From contig NZ_PYAK01000039.1 of assembly GCF_003264365.1 (NCBI RefSeq), forward strand, positions 1-53,362: DNA of 53,362 nucleotides, written 5' to 3'. How positions within the stretch are numbered: position 1 is the first letter of the stretch; the number at the start of each line of letters is the position of its first letter. The DNA comes from Micromonospora noduli (GTDB taxonomy: Bacteria > Actinomycetota > Actinomycetes > Mycobacteriales > Micromonosporaceae). The translations under genes and the position numbers were made by a program. The notes below the pieces were generated by a model. The model searched no databases, had not been told where the DNA came from, and saw nothing but the letters and a program-made list of their open reading frames with translations. Positions 17,048 to 25,817 of the stretch are shown piece by piece.

Positions 17048-17505
17048 GCAACGGTCCGCACGCGAAGCTCGCCGAGCTGGGTCTCGAACTGCCCGAGGTC
17101 GTGCCGCCGGTGGCCAGTTACGTCCCGGCCGTGCAGTCCGGGCAGCACGTGTACGTTTCCGGCCAGTTGCCGATGGCCGAGGGCAAGTTGCTGGCTACCG
17201 GCAAGGTCGGCGCCGGGATCTCCGCCGAGCAGGCGAAGGATCTGGCCCAGCGGTGCGCGCTCAACGCGCTGGCCGCCGTCGACTCGCTGGTCGGCCTGGA
17301 GAACGTGGTGAAGGTGGTCAAGGTGACCGGGTTCGTGGCCTCCGCGCCCGGCTTCACCGGTCAGCCCGCCGTGATCAACGGTGCCTCGGATCTCTTCGGC
17401 ACCGTCTTCGGGGAGGCTGGCCGGCACGCGCGCAGCGCGGTGGGTGTGGCCGAGTTGCCCCTGGACGCCCCGGTGGAGGTCGAGCTGATCGTCGAGGTCG
17501 CCTGA
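17044..17505 (+). CDS. RidA/YjgF-family protein
   Basis: This 153-aa protein begins at GTG (VSNGPHAKLAELGLELPEV), overlapping the preceding stop by GTGA. It shows the YjgF/RidA core: HVYVSGQLPM, a central AALNAL-type helix, VVKVVKVTGFVAS, and the C-terminal DAPVEVELIVEVA strand. RidA proteins hydrolyse reactive enamine/imine intermediates of amino-acid metabolism. This longer subgroup (about 150 aa), next to an MBL hydrolase, is less well characterised than the 128-aa RidA, so enzymatic activity is uncertain. Confidence 0.88.
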   Translation: MSNGPHAKLAELGLELPEVVPPVASYVPAVQSGQHVYVSGQLPMAEGKLLATGKVGAGISAEQAKDLAQRCALNALAAVDSLVGLENVVKVVKVTGFVASAPGFTGQPAVINGASDLFGTVFGEAGRHARSAVGVAELPLDAPVEVELIVEVA

Positions 17506-17517
17506 CGCGTCCCATCG

Positions 17518-17597
17518 CCCCGCGATCTTGCACTTTCTGCTCGGACGAAAGCCCTGAACCGGGATGAATCAGGGGCCGCAAGTGCAGGATCGTGGGG
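17518..17597. repeat. Imperfect 80-bp intergenic palindrome
   Basis: Arms of 18 bases (17518-17535 and 17580-17597) match with two mismatches and enclose a second hairpin (GCCCTGA... TCAGGGGC). It fills the gap between RidA and the MBL hydrolase on the same strand. The size and nested symmetry suggest a dispersed intergenic repeat family. Confidence 0.7.
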
Positions 17598-17627
17598 TGT
17601 GGCGAGCGGGGTCGTACGATCGCAGCC

Positions 17628-18464
17628 ATGAGCGGGCACGTGACGGGGGCGGTGGCGGCGCTTGCCGACGAGTTGCCCCGCTGGGTTTCACTGCTGCGTG
17701 CGCCGAACCCGGGGCCGATGACCCTCGACGGCACCAACACCTGGGTGCTGCGCGCCCCAGCGGCCGAGTCGGGCATCGTGGTCGACCCGGGGCCGGCGGA
17801 CGAGGGGCACCTGACCCGGATCACCGAGCACGGCCCGGTCGGGCTGATTCTGATCACGCACGGCCACCCCGACCACACTGAGGGCGCGGCCCGGCTGAGT
17901 GAGCTGCTCGGCGGCGTGCACGTGCTCGCCGTCGACCCGGCGCACACCATCGGCGGCGAGCCGCTGACCGAACCGGGCGAGCACTTGGGCGGCTTCGGTC
18001 TGCAGATCAGCCTGTTGCAGACGCCAGGGCACACCGCCGACTCGGTCTGTTTCCTGGTCGAGCACGGCGACGAGCGGGTGGTGCTCACCGGTGACACCAT
18101 CCTCGGCCGGGGCACCACCGTGGTCGCCCATCCCGACGGGCACCTCGGTGACTACCTGAGCAGCCTGGAGCTGCTGTCCGCGTACCGGGGGATTCCGGCG
18201 CTGCCTGGACACGGCCCGGCACTGGCCGACTGCGCCGCCGCCGCCGACTTCTACCTCGCCCACCGCCGGGCCCGGCTCGACCAGGTCCGGGCGGCGGTCG
18301 CCGCCGGCGCCCACACCCCCGCCGACGTGGTGGCGACGGTCTACGCGGACGTGGACCGCTCACTCTGGTGGGCGGCCGAATGGTCGGTCCGGGCCCAGCT
18401 GGAGTACCTGGGCGTCGACACCGGGGAATCCGCGCCCGGGGTCAGTGGGTTGGAGCACATGTGA
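17628..18464 (+). CDS. MBL-fold metallo-hydrolase (LACTB2-like)
   Basis: This 278-aa protein has the zinc ligands of the metallo-beta-lactamase fold: LITHGHPDHTEGA (HxHxDH), LQTPGHTADSVCF, VLTGDTILGRGT and ALPGHGPAL. The C-terminal helical domain (RRARLDQVRAAV) matches the LACTB2/Rv3677c type. Homologues act on nucleic acids or small thioesters; the substrate here is not known. The ATG (MSGHVTGAVAAL) follows the palindromic repeat by 30 bp. Its stop overlaps the GTG of the cyclase gene by 4 bp, so the two are probably co-translated. Confidence 0.88.
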   Translation: MSGHVTGAVAALADELPRWVSLLRAPNPGPMTLDGTNTWVLRAPAAESGIVVDPGPADEGHLTRITEHGPVGLILITHGHPDHTEGAARLSELLGGVHVLAVDPAHTIGGEPLTEPGEHLGGFGLQISLLQTPGHTADSVCFLVEHGDERVVLTGDTILGRGTTVVAHPDGHLGDYLSSLELLSAYRGIPALPGHGPALADCAAAADFYLAHRRARLDQVRAAVAAGAHTPADVVATVYADVDRSLWWAAEWSVRAQLEYLGVDTGESAPGVSGLEHM

Positions 18465-21400
18465 CCTGCCCCGTGTGTGGAACCGTTGCCGTTCCCGGCG
18501 CGCGGTTCTGCCACAACTGTGGCGCCGCGCTGCCGGCCGCCGCCACGTTGCCGGCGGCCGAGCGCCGGGTGGTCACCGTGCTCTTCGGTGACCTCTCCGA
18601 GTTCACCTCCTGGTCGGAGGATCTCGACCCGGAACGCGTCGGTGCGGTCACCGACCGGGTGCTCGCCGCCCTCGCCGGTGCGGTGAAGACGTTCGGCGGG
18701 CACGTCGACAAGCTGACCGGTGACGGCATCATGGCGGTCTTCGGCGCCCCGGTGGCGCACGAGGACGACGCCGAACGCGCCGTCCGTGCCGCCCTGTCCA
18801 TGCAGCGGGCCGTCCGCCGGGTGCTCGACGACGAGCGGGGCGGCGGCGCGCCGCTCGGGCTGCGGGTCGGGCTGAACACCGGCGACGTCATCGCGGGCAT
18901 CCAGGCCGCGATTGAATACACGGTCATCGGCGACACGGTGAACACCGCGGCCCGGCTCGCCGACGCCGCCGCCGTCGGGGCCGTCTACGCCGGTGGACGC
19001 ACCGCCGCGGCCACCAGGCACGTCTCCTCCTGGCGGGCGCTGCGCCCGCTGCGGCTCAAGGGCAAGCGTGAGCCGGTCGAGGCGTACGAGCTGCTGGGTC
19101 TGCTGGACGCGCCGGGCACCCGCTCGGGGCTCGGCGACGAGGCGCCGTACGTCGGCCGGGAGACGGAGATCGGTCGGGTCGCGGGCCGGCTCGCCGAGGT
19201 GATCGACCAGGGCGACCCACGGGTGCTGCTGATGACCGCCGAGGCGGGCATCGGCAAGTCCCGGTTCGCCGCCGAGGTGGAGCGCCTCGCCGCCGGGTAC
19301 GACGTCGGTGCCGGCCGGTACGCGGCGCACACCGGTGCCCGGGTGCTCTCGGTGCGCTGTGCCGCGTTCGGGGAGCGGCGACGGCTCGCGCCCCTGGCCG
19401 ACCTGGTGCGGGCCGCCGTCGGTCTACCCAGCGACGCGTCCACCGCGTTGACCCGCCCGGCGGTCGAGGAGCGGCTGCGCCGGCTCGGGCAGCGGCTCGC
19501 CCGCTCCGGTGTGGAGACGCCGCCGATCGCCACGGAGCAGCTACTGGCCCTGCTCGGCTACGCCGAACTCCCGGCGCACGGTGGCAGCGACAGCGGCGAG
19601 TGGGGCGGATCGGGCACTCCGGCCGCGGACGCCGAGGTGGTGCCGAACGCGGTCGCCGACCTGCTCAGTGGGCTCGCCTCGGAGGCGCCGCTGGTGATCG
19701 TGGTGGACGACCTGCACGACGCCACCGCCGAGACGATCAAAGCCCTCGGGTTGACCCTGTCCAAGCTCACCGGCCCGGTGCTGGTGCTGCTGCTCGGCCG
19801 CCCCGAGCTGGTGCGTACCGCTGGCGCGCTGACCCGGGTCGCGGACGCCGAGGTGCACTCGCTGCCGCCGCTGCGCGGTGCCGACGCGGCCCGGCTGCTC
19901 ACGACCTACCTCGGCGGCGGCAAGCTGCCGCAGGCCGACACCGACCGGTTGCTCGCCACCGCGCAGGGCAACCCGTTCTACCTGGCTGAGCTGGTCACCC
20001 TGCTTATCGAACGGGGTGCGCTCACCACCGAATCAGTGCGCGGCGCCGCCTCGACGCGGGGTGCCGCGGGGGATCGGTCCGCCTCCGGCGAGCGGGAGCA
20101 GAGCGGGTCGACCGGCTGGCGGCTGGTACCGGGCTCGCTGGGCAGCCGGCTGCTCTCCCGGGACCTCGCCGCCGTGCTCGCAGCCCGGATCGACGCGTTG
20201 CCGCCGGACGCCCGGTCGGTGCTGCGCGACGCCGCGGTCACCGGTGACACGGTGCCGACCGGCGCGCTGGAGGCGATGCGGGAGCAGCGCGGCGGTCGCG
20301 ACGGTCGGCCGTCGGCAGTGGTCGCCGTCGAGCTCGACCGGGCGGTCGAGGAGTTGCTGCAACGCCGCATGCTGCACCGCTCGCGTGCCGGCTACTCGTT
20401 CGCCACGCCGCTCATGCGGGAGGCCGCGTACGCCGGGGTGAGCAAGGCCGAGTTGGCTGAGCGGCACGCGGCGCTGGCCCGCTGGGCGGCGCCGGCGGAC
20501 GAGACCACGGCCAGCACGGTGGGCGGGTTCACCGACGAGGCCCGGGACGACTTCGTGGCGACGCACGTCGAGCGGGCCGCCACGCTCGCCGACGCGGTGA
20601 AGCTGCGCCCCGACGCGCCGGCCCGGGCGGTGGTTCCGCTCGGCGTCGCCGCGCTCGGCCGGGCCGCCCGCCGGTCGCTCTCCGCCGGTGAGCCGGCGAT
20701 GGCGGTCGAGTACGCCGAACGCGCCACCGAACTGGCCCGTGACGGGGTGCCGGCAGCCGATCGGGTGGTGCACGCGCGGGCGTTGCTCCAGATCGGCCGG
20801 GTCACCGACGCGTTGGCGTACGCCGAGAAGATCGCCGCGAACGCGGGGGACGAGGCCACCCGGGTCAGCGCCCTGCTGTTGGCGGGGCAGGCCCAGGAGA
20901 CCCTCGGCGATCAGGGCCGGGCGGTGACCGCATGGCAGGAGGCCTTGCAGGTCGCCACCGAGGGTCGGCTGCCCACGCAGCGCGCCACGGCGATGCGCCG
21001 GCTCGGCATGGCCGACTTCGTGGCCGGGCGGCTGAGTCAGGCGAGCAGCCGGTTGGCGGCCGCGTACCAGGTCAGCCTCGGTGCGCAGGACCGACGCGGG
21101 CAGGCGTGGTCCCTGCAGAACCTGGCCTGGGTGACCACCACCCGGGGTGACTTCGCCGGGACCGACGCGGTGCTCGGCCGGGCCGCCCGACTCTTCGCCG
21201 AGCTGAAGGACCCGTACGGGCGGGCCTGGCTGCGCGGCACCACGGCGTTCGCCCGGCTGCTCGCCGGCCGACTGCGCGAGGCGTGTCGGATGGCGCAGGT
21301 GTTCCTGCCGTTCGGCGAGCGGGTCGGTGAGGCGTGGGCGGTGGGCACGTTGCGCGCGGTGGCGGCGTTCGCCACGGCCGAGCTGGGTGACCTGGCCGAG

Positions 21401-22108
21401 GCGGACCGGGAGGCCCGGCGGGCGTACCGGGAGTTCGCCGCCGCGTCCGACGACTGGGGGCGCGGGTTCGCCCTGGTGGTCCGGGCGGTGGTGGCGCGCG
21501 GCCTGGGCGAGCCGGAGCACGCCGCCGACCTGCTCACCGACGCCCTGGCGTACGCGGAGCGCACCTCGCATCCGCTGCTCACCGGGATGGCCGGCACACT
21601 GCGCGGCTTCGTCGCGTTGGACATGGGCGACTGCGAGACGGCCGAGCGGGTGGCCCGCGCGGTGCTGACCGCCGTGGAGCCGCACAACCCGCAGGCTCCG
21701 GCGCAGGTGGCGCCCCGGGTGCTGCTGGCGACGGCCCGTCTCGCCGCCGGCGACTCGGCGACAGCGGTCGGGCTGCTCGCCCCGGTGGCCACGGCCGCCG
21801 CGAACGCACCCTCGCTGCTCTTCTCCCGCCGCCAGACGATGGCTCAGTACGCTGCGGCGCTGCTCGCGCACGGGCAGCGGGAGCAGGCGTTGGACTGGGC
21901 ACGTCGTGCGGTCACCGCACCGGCCGAGGACGTGCGCAGCCAGGTGATCGCGGCGAGTGTGCTGGCCGAGGCGTTGGCCGCCTGCGGTCGCCCGGCGGAG
22001 GCGGTGTCCTGCGCGCAGGAGGCGGTCCGCCTGGCGTACGCCACCGAGCAGCGCAGCGAACGAGCCGCAGCCGACGCCCTGCACACCCGCCTGACCGCCC
22101 TGGTCTAA
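18461..22108 (+). CDS. Zinc-ribbon / class III cyclase / AAA ATPase / TPR protein
   Basis: This 1215-aa cytoplasmic multidomain protein starts at GTG. A zinc ribbon (Cys 3, 6, 17, 20) is followed by a class III nucleotidyl cyclase domain (about 35-205). That domain keeps both metal aspartates (44, 88), Lys 84, Asp 158, and the transition-state Asn 161 and Arg 165, so it looks catalytic, probably making cAMP. An AAA/NB-ARC-like ATPase follows (EAGIGKS, 261-267; Walker B VIVVDDLHDAT), then a TPR-like helical array to the end (about 700-1215). The architecture is that of signal-gated cyclases such as mammalian soluble adenylyl cyclase and mycobacterial Rv0891c/Rv1358-type proteins. A Crp gene lies 15 kb downstream. 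Confidence 0.9.
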   Translation: MTCPVCGTVAVPGARFCHNCGAALPAAATLPAAERRVVTVLFGDLSEFTSWSEDLDPERVGAVTDRVLAALAGAVKTFGGHVDKLTGDGIMAVFGAPVAHEDDAERAVRAALSMQRAVRRVLDDERGGGAPLGLRVGLNTGDVIAGIQAAIEYTVIGDTVNTAARLADAAAVGAVYAGGRTAAATRHVSSWRALRPLRLKGKREPVEAYELLGLLDAPGTRSGLGDEAPYVGRETEIGRVAGRLAEVIDQGDPRVLLMTAEAGIGKSRFAAEVERLAAGYDVGAGRYAAHTGARVLSVRCAAFGERRRLAPLADLVRAAVGLPSDASTALTRPAVEERLRRLGQRLARSGVETPPIATEQLLALLGYAELPAHGGSDSGEWGGSGTPAADAEVVPNAVADLLSGLASEAPLVIVVDDLHDATAETIKALGLTLSKLTGPVLVLLLGRPELVRTAGALTRVADAEVHSLPPLRGADAARLLTTYLGGGKLPQADTDRLLATAQGNPFYLAELVTLLIERGALTTESVRGAASTRGAAGDRSASGEREQSGSTGWRLVPGSLGSRLLSRDLAAVLAARIDALPPDARSVLRDAAVTGDTVPTGALEAMREQRGGRDGRPSAVVAVELDRAVEELLQRRMLHRSRAGYSFATPLMREAAYAGVSKAELAERHAALARWAAPADETTASTVGGFTDEARDDFVATHVERAATLADAVKLRPDAPARAVVPLGVAALGRAARRSLSAGEPAMAVEYAERATELARDGVPAADRVVHARALLQIGRVTDALAYAEKIAANAGDEATRVSALLLAGQAQETLGDQGRAVTAWQEALQVATEGRLPTQRATAMRRLGMADFVAGRLSQASSRLAAAYQVSLGAQDRRGQAWSLQNLAWVTTTRGDFAGTDAVLGRAARLFAELKDPYGRAWLRGTTAFARLLAGRLREACRMAQVFLPFGERVGEAWAVGTLRAVAAFATAELGDLAEADREARRAYREFAAASDDWGRGFALVVRAVVARGLGEPEHAADLLTDALAYAERTSHPLLTGMAGTLRGFVALDMGDCETAERVARAVLTAVEPHNPQAPAQVAPRVLLATARLAAGDSATAVGLLAPVATAAANAPSLLFSRRQTMAQYAAALLAHGQREQALDWARRAVTAPAEDVRSQVIAASVLAEALAACGRPAEAVSCAQEAVRLAYATEQRSERAAADALHTRLTALV

Positions 22109-22159
22109 CCCCGCCCCTCACCCCCCACCCCACCCCTGTCGATGCCCTCACCCACCCCT

Positions 22160-22219
22160 GTTGATCAAGAGGTTCGCGTCAGGATCCGGGCTACCGGTGA
22201 CCGAAAGCTCTTGATCAAC
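22160..22219. repeat. 60-bp intergenic inverted repeat
   Basis: Perfect 12-bp arms GTTGATCAAGAG (22160-22171) and CTCTTGATCAAC (22208-22219); each arm contains the palindrome TTGATCAA. It lies between the cyclase stop and the next gene (22109-22348), where no gene is seen. Confidence 0.75.
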
Positions 22220-22348
22220 GCGACCCTGGGGGTGGGGGTGCAGGTTCTGCCGGTTCTGGGGATGTGGTGGTCTCGGGGAGCGGCTAGCGTGTCACCACCG
22301 CGTACGGGTCCACAGTGGGGACCGTCGCCGTGCCTGGGGAGGCCGTTC

Positions 22349-22852
22349 ATGAAGCTGCCGCGATCCATCGCGGGCTGGACCATCGCGGTCTTCGGCGTGT
22401 TGGCGCTGGTGATGGGCGCGGTTGGGCTGCTCTGGCCGGAGGCGCAGCTGCGCATGCTCGGGTTCGAGGTGCCGGCGACGCGGTCCGTCGGTGACCACAC
22501 CGGGACGTTCCTGCTGGCGTCCTCGATGGCGGCCTTCAACATGGGCGTCTACTACCTGCTCGCCACGGTGACCGAGTGGCGGGTGTTCTACCGGTTCACA
22601 GTGGTCTTCCGGCTGGTCACGTTCACCGTGTTCACCATCGCGGTGCTGGCCGACATCGCTCCCGACCGGTTCTTCGGTGTGGCGGCGTGGGAAGGGCTGG
22701 GCGCCGTGGCCACCGCCATCGGTCTGCGTCTGGACGCCCGGCGGGGCATCCCGGCCGGCGGGGTCGGATCGTCCGAGGGTGCCGGGACGACTGCGGTCGC
22801 CGAGGAGGGTACCGGTCCCGCCGGTGCGGCTCCGGCGGACGCGGTGCGCTGA
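22349..22852 (+). CDS. Four-TM membrane protein, 167 aa
   Basis: Not assigned to a characterised family. Four hydrophobic segments are visible (SIAGWTIAVFGVLALVMG..., TFLLASSMAAFNMGVYYLLA, FTVVFRLVTFTVFTIAVLAD, and GVAAWEGLGAVATAIGLRL), then a soluble Gly/Ala/Glu-rich tail of about 35 residues. GGGGAGG stands six bases before the ATG. It is on the same strand as the kinase, 30 bp ahead of its start, and may be co-transcribed with it. Confidence 0.8.
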   Translation: MKLPRSIAGWTIAVFGVLALVMGAVGLLWPEAQLRMLGFEVPATRSVGDHTGTFLLASSMAAFNMGVYYLLATVTEWRVFYRFTVVFRLVTFTVFTIAVLADIAPDRFFGVAAWEGLGAVATAIGLRLDARRGIPAGGVGSSEGAGTTAVAEEGTGPAGAAPADAVR

Positions 22853-22882
22853 GCCATCGGTCGGGTTGGGTATTTTCGAGCG

Positions 22883-24379
22883 GTGACCGACACCCCGACC
22901 GGCGGCCTGCCAGTGCCGATCGTGCCCGGCCTGACCGATTTGCGGGTCTTTGCCCGGGGCGGGTACGCGACCGTCTACCAGGCCACCCAGATCTCCGTGG
23001 GTCGCGAGGTCGCCGTCAAGGTGGAGAACCGGACGCTGGACAGCGAGCGCGATCAGGCCCGCTTCCTGCGCGAGGCGCGGGCGGCGGGCCGGATGTCGTC
23101 CCACCCGCACGTGGTGGACCTTTTCGACGTCGGGGTCACCGTCGATCAGCACCCCTATCTGATCATGGAGCTCTGCGACGGCTCGTACGCCGAACGGATG
23201 CGCACCTCGCCGCTCGGCCCGGTGGAGGCCCGCGACCTCGGCATCAAGATCGCGGACGCGCTGGCCCACTCGCACGCCGCCGGGGTGCTGCACCGGGACG
23301 TGAAGCCGGCCAACATCCTCCACTCGCATTTCAACTCGGCGGTGCTCGCCGACTTCGGGCTCGCCGTCCTCGCCGAGCACCGGGACGCCTCGGTCACGCT
23401 GGAGGTGCTCACCCCGGCGTACGCACCGCCGGAGATGTTCAGCCACAGCCCGCCGTCACCGGCCGTCGACGTGTACGCGCTCTGCGCCACCCTCTACGCG
23501 GTGATGCACGGCCGGCCGCCGCGCTGGCAGTCCGAGCGCAACCCGAGCCTGGTCACCGTGCTGGAGATGTTCAACCAGCCGCTCCCCGCCCTGCCCGGGG
23601 TGCCGGACGAACTGATCGACGTGCTGCGCATCGGCATGGCAAACGATCCGGGCGAGCGTCCCTCCGCCCTCGAGTTGCACGACCTGCTCACCAATATCCC
23701 ACTCGGTTCGCCGGCGACACCGGTGAGCGGCGCTCCGGTCAGCGGTGTCGCGACGCTCTCCGGCCCGTACGCGGCCAGCCAGCCGGTGCCCCGACCGCCC
23801 ATCGAGGACACTCAGCGAACCGACCCCGCCGGTCGACGGTGGCGGCGCTGGCTCTTCGGCGGCGCCGGGGTGCTCGCGCTCGCCGCCTCCGCGACCGCCG
23901 GGGCCTGGGTCGCCGACCGGGCGCCACCACCCGCCCCGTACCCGTCGGCCACCCAGATCGCCGCACCGGCGACCGGGCCGCTGCCCGGCTGTGCGACCGG
24001 CACCGGTGCGCCCACCGCCCTGCCCGAGGGTGCCCGGTGCCTGCCCGAGCTGGAGTGCTTCGGCCCGATGCGGATCCGCGGCAGCCGCGCCGAGGCGGCT
24101 CGACTGTCCTGCGCCGGCCGACACACCTGGGAGACGTACGCCGAGGGCATCCTGCCGGTGTCGCTGGTCGGCGCGGACTACGACGAGGTGGCCGCCGCTG
24201 AGCCGGTGCGGCAGGTGTGCAGCGCGAGGACGTTCCGGTTGACCACCGGGATCGCCGAGGCGACCGGTTGGCACCTGGAGGTGCTACCTCCGGTCGACGG
24301 CAGCATCGACCGGACCTACCGGTGTCTGGCGGGGCGCGGTGTGGACGCGCTCTCCGCGCCCACGCTCACCGGCCGCTGA
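22883..24379 (+). CDS. Transmembrane serine/threonine protein kinase
   Basis: This 498-aa Hanks-type kinase starts at GTG. Motifs seen: glycine loop FARGGYATVY (23-32), VAVK (Lys 46), HRDVKPAN (137-144), DFG (157-159) and TPAYAPPE in place of the usual TPxYMAPE. One TM helix (about 322-344) leads to an extracellular domain of about 150 residues with several cysteines. Its segment CAGRHTWETYAEG... VCSARTF recalls the septum-formation (PF13845-like) domain. It lacks the rubredoxin and TPR parts of PknG and the PASTA repeats of PknB. It could sense an extracellular cue and phosphorylate cytoplasmic targets. Its 3' end overlaps a convergent small gene by 14 bp. Confidence 0.92.
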   Translation: MTDTPTGGLPVPIVPGLTDLRVFARGGYATVYQATQISVGREVAVKVENRTLDSERDQARFLREARAAGRMSSHPHVVDLFDVGVTVDQHPYLIMELCDGSYAERMRTSPLGPVEARDLGIKIADALAHSHAAGVLHRDVKPANILHSHFNSAVLADFGLAVLAEHRDASVTLEVLTPAYAPPEMFSHSPPSPAVDVYALCATLYAVMHGRPPRWQSERNPSLVTVLEMFNQPLPALPGVPDELIDVLRIGMANDPGERPSALELHDLLTNIPLGSPATPVSGAPVSGVATLSGPYAASQPVPRPPIEDTQRTDPAGRRWRRWLFGGAGVLALAASATAGAWVADRAPPPAPYPSATQIAAPATGPLPGCATGTGAPTALPEGARCLPELECFGPMRIRGSRAEAARLSCAGRHTWETYAEGILPVSLVGADYDEVAAAEPVRQVCSARTFRLTTGIAEATGWHLEVLPPVDGSIDRTYRCLAGRGVDALSAPTLTGR

Positions 24380-24707
24380 GCCCGTTCGACCCGCGGCGGC
24401 GGTCACGCACCGCACGCAACGCGTCCCGGGGGTCCAGGGCGTCGAGGGTGTCCGCGTCGATCCCGTACGGCATCAGCTCGGGCGGCCCGAGGGCTGCCGA
24501 CCGGTCCGCCGGCTCCGGATCGTCGACCTGCCGAGCGGCGGAGACGGCAACCCCGGCGATCATGGTCATTAGCACGCAGAGTAGCGCGAGAACCACGCCG
24601 AGGAGGTCCTGTCGGCGCCACACCACCAGCATGACCAGCGGCGCAAGGGCTCCCAGCGCCGCGAGCACCGCCACCGTGCGCGCATCAGGTCTGGACAATC
24701 GGCTCAC
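24366..24707 (-). CDS. Small two-TM membrane protein, 113 aa
   Basis: The GTG-initiated protein (VSRLSRPDARTVAV) has two hydrophobic helices (VLAALGALAPLVMLVVW and LLGVVLALLCVLMTMIAGVAV), then a charged cytoplasmic tail rich in Asp/Arg. It is convergent with the kinase and overlaps its last 14 bases. Function is unknown. The membrane-like composition and clear third-position GC favour a real gene. Confidence 0.65.
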   Translation of the reverse strand: MSRLSRPDARTVAVLAALGALAPLVMLVVWRRQDLLGVVLALLCVLMTMIAGVAVSAARQVDDPEPADRSAALGPPELMPYGIDADTLDALDPRDALRAVRDRRRGSNGLSGR

Positions 24708-24875
24708 CCGTCCAGCATGTCGCGGCCAGGACGGCTGTCAACCGCAGAGCCGACCGCCGCGCCGATCGACGTCGATCCGAGCTGTCCACTCGACAGGGTC
24801 CACCGCGCCCACACGGATTGGACAAGAACGGCTACTCTCGGTGTTCCGCAGGCCCTTCCGGTAGCGAGGTCGCCC

Positions 24876-25817
24876 ATGAACTCAGGCAGTTCGCAGTCCC
24901 GGCTCCGCTCGATCGCGTCGACGCTGGCGGTCGCTCTCACTCTCGTGCTCGCCGCTGCGGCCGGTTGCGACAGCCGGGAGGAACCGGAGCTGCCGTCGGT
25001 GCAGGAGAAGATGCGCGAGACGCACATCTACGGTCAGTCCAAGCTGCGGATCGGTGTCGCCACCAACGAGCCGCTGATGGGTGAGCTGCGAAACGGCCAG
25101 CACGTCGGGTTTGACGTCGAGATCGCCCGGTACGTCGCGGCCTCCCTCGGCTACGAGGGGGAGCAGCGGCTGGAGTTCGTGTCGGTCGCCACCGAGGACC
25201 GCATCCCGTCGCTGCAAGGCGGCACCGTCGACCTGGTGGTGTCCAGCTTCTCCATGACGGAAGACCGTAAGCAGCTGGTCAGCTTCGCCGGGCCGTACTT
25301 CGTCACCACGCAGGAGGTGATGGTGCCGGTTCGACTCAAGGACAAGGTCCGCACCATCGAGGATCTGCGCGATCCGGCGTACAAGGTCTGCACCAGCGGC
25401 GGCTCCACCACCGAGGCCGAGTTGGAGAAGCACCAGGTCAAGACGTTCGTGGTGAAGGACGTCGGCGACTGCGTCGACGGCATCCGGAAGGGCCGGTACG
25501 ACGCGGTCAGCTCCGACGAGTCGATCCTTGCCGGTTTCCTGGCCAGCTTCCCCAAGGAGTTCGAGATCGTGGACATGCCGTTCGGCACCAGCGAGTTGCT
25601 GGGCATCGGCGTGCCGATCGGTGATCCCGCGCTGCGCGACCTGGTCGCGTTCTTCCTGCAGAAGAGCTACGAGCAGGGCCGCGACGGAGATGCCAGCCCC
25701 TGGCAGACCGCGTACAACCGGACCCTGGGCCCCTGGCTGAAGGCCGAGAAGCGCCAGCCGCAGCCGCTGGAGGTGCCGAAGCTTGTCGACTTCGACGACA
25801 AGGCGCCCGCGAAGTGA
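24876..25817 (+). CDS. Family 3 solute-binding lipoprotein (GlnH/GluB-like)
   Basis: This 313-aa exported lipoprotein has a hydrophobic signal ending in AAAGC (lipid-modified Cys 31). The mature part is a bacterial family 3 solute-binding domain, the amino-acid type: KLRIGVATNEPLMG, FDVEIARYVAASLG, SLQGGTVDLVVSSFSMTEDRK, FAGPYFVTTQEVMV. The Glu/Gln-binding group is most likely. No ABC permease or ATPase gene is adjacent. Instead its stop overlaps (GTGA) the start of a multi-TM protein, and a kinase is 0.5 kb upstream. That recalls the GlnH-GlnX-PknG sensing module of Corynebacteriales and favours a sensing role. GAGG lies 7-8 bases before the ATG. Confidence 0.88.
   Translation: MNSGSSQSRLRSIASTLAVALTLVLAAAAGCDSREEPELPSVQEKMRETHIYGQSKLRIGVATNEPLMGELRNGQHVGFDVEIARYVAASLGYEGEQRLEFVSVATEDRIPSLQGGTVDLVVSSFSMTEDRKQLVSFAGPYFVTTQEVMVPVRLKDKVRTIEDLRDPAYKVCTSGGSTTEAELEKHQVKTFVVKDVGDCVDGIRKGRYDAVSSDESILAGFLASFPKEFEIVDMPFGTSELLGIGVPIGDPALRDLVAFFLQKSYEQGRDGDASPWQTAYNRTLGPWLKAEKRQPQPLEVPKLVDFDDKAPAK

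Noticed and set aside
20033..22084. 683-codon open frame antisense to the cyclase gene
   Set aside because: Composition is Arg/Gly/His-rich with no recognisable motif, and the opposite strand encodes a well-supported TPR region.
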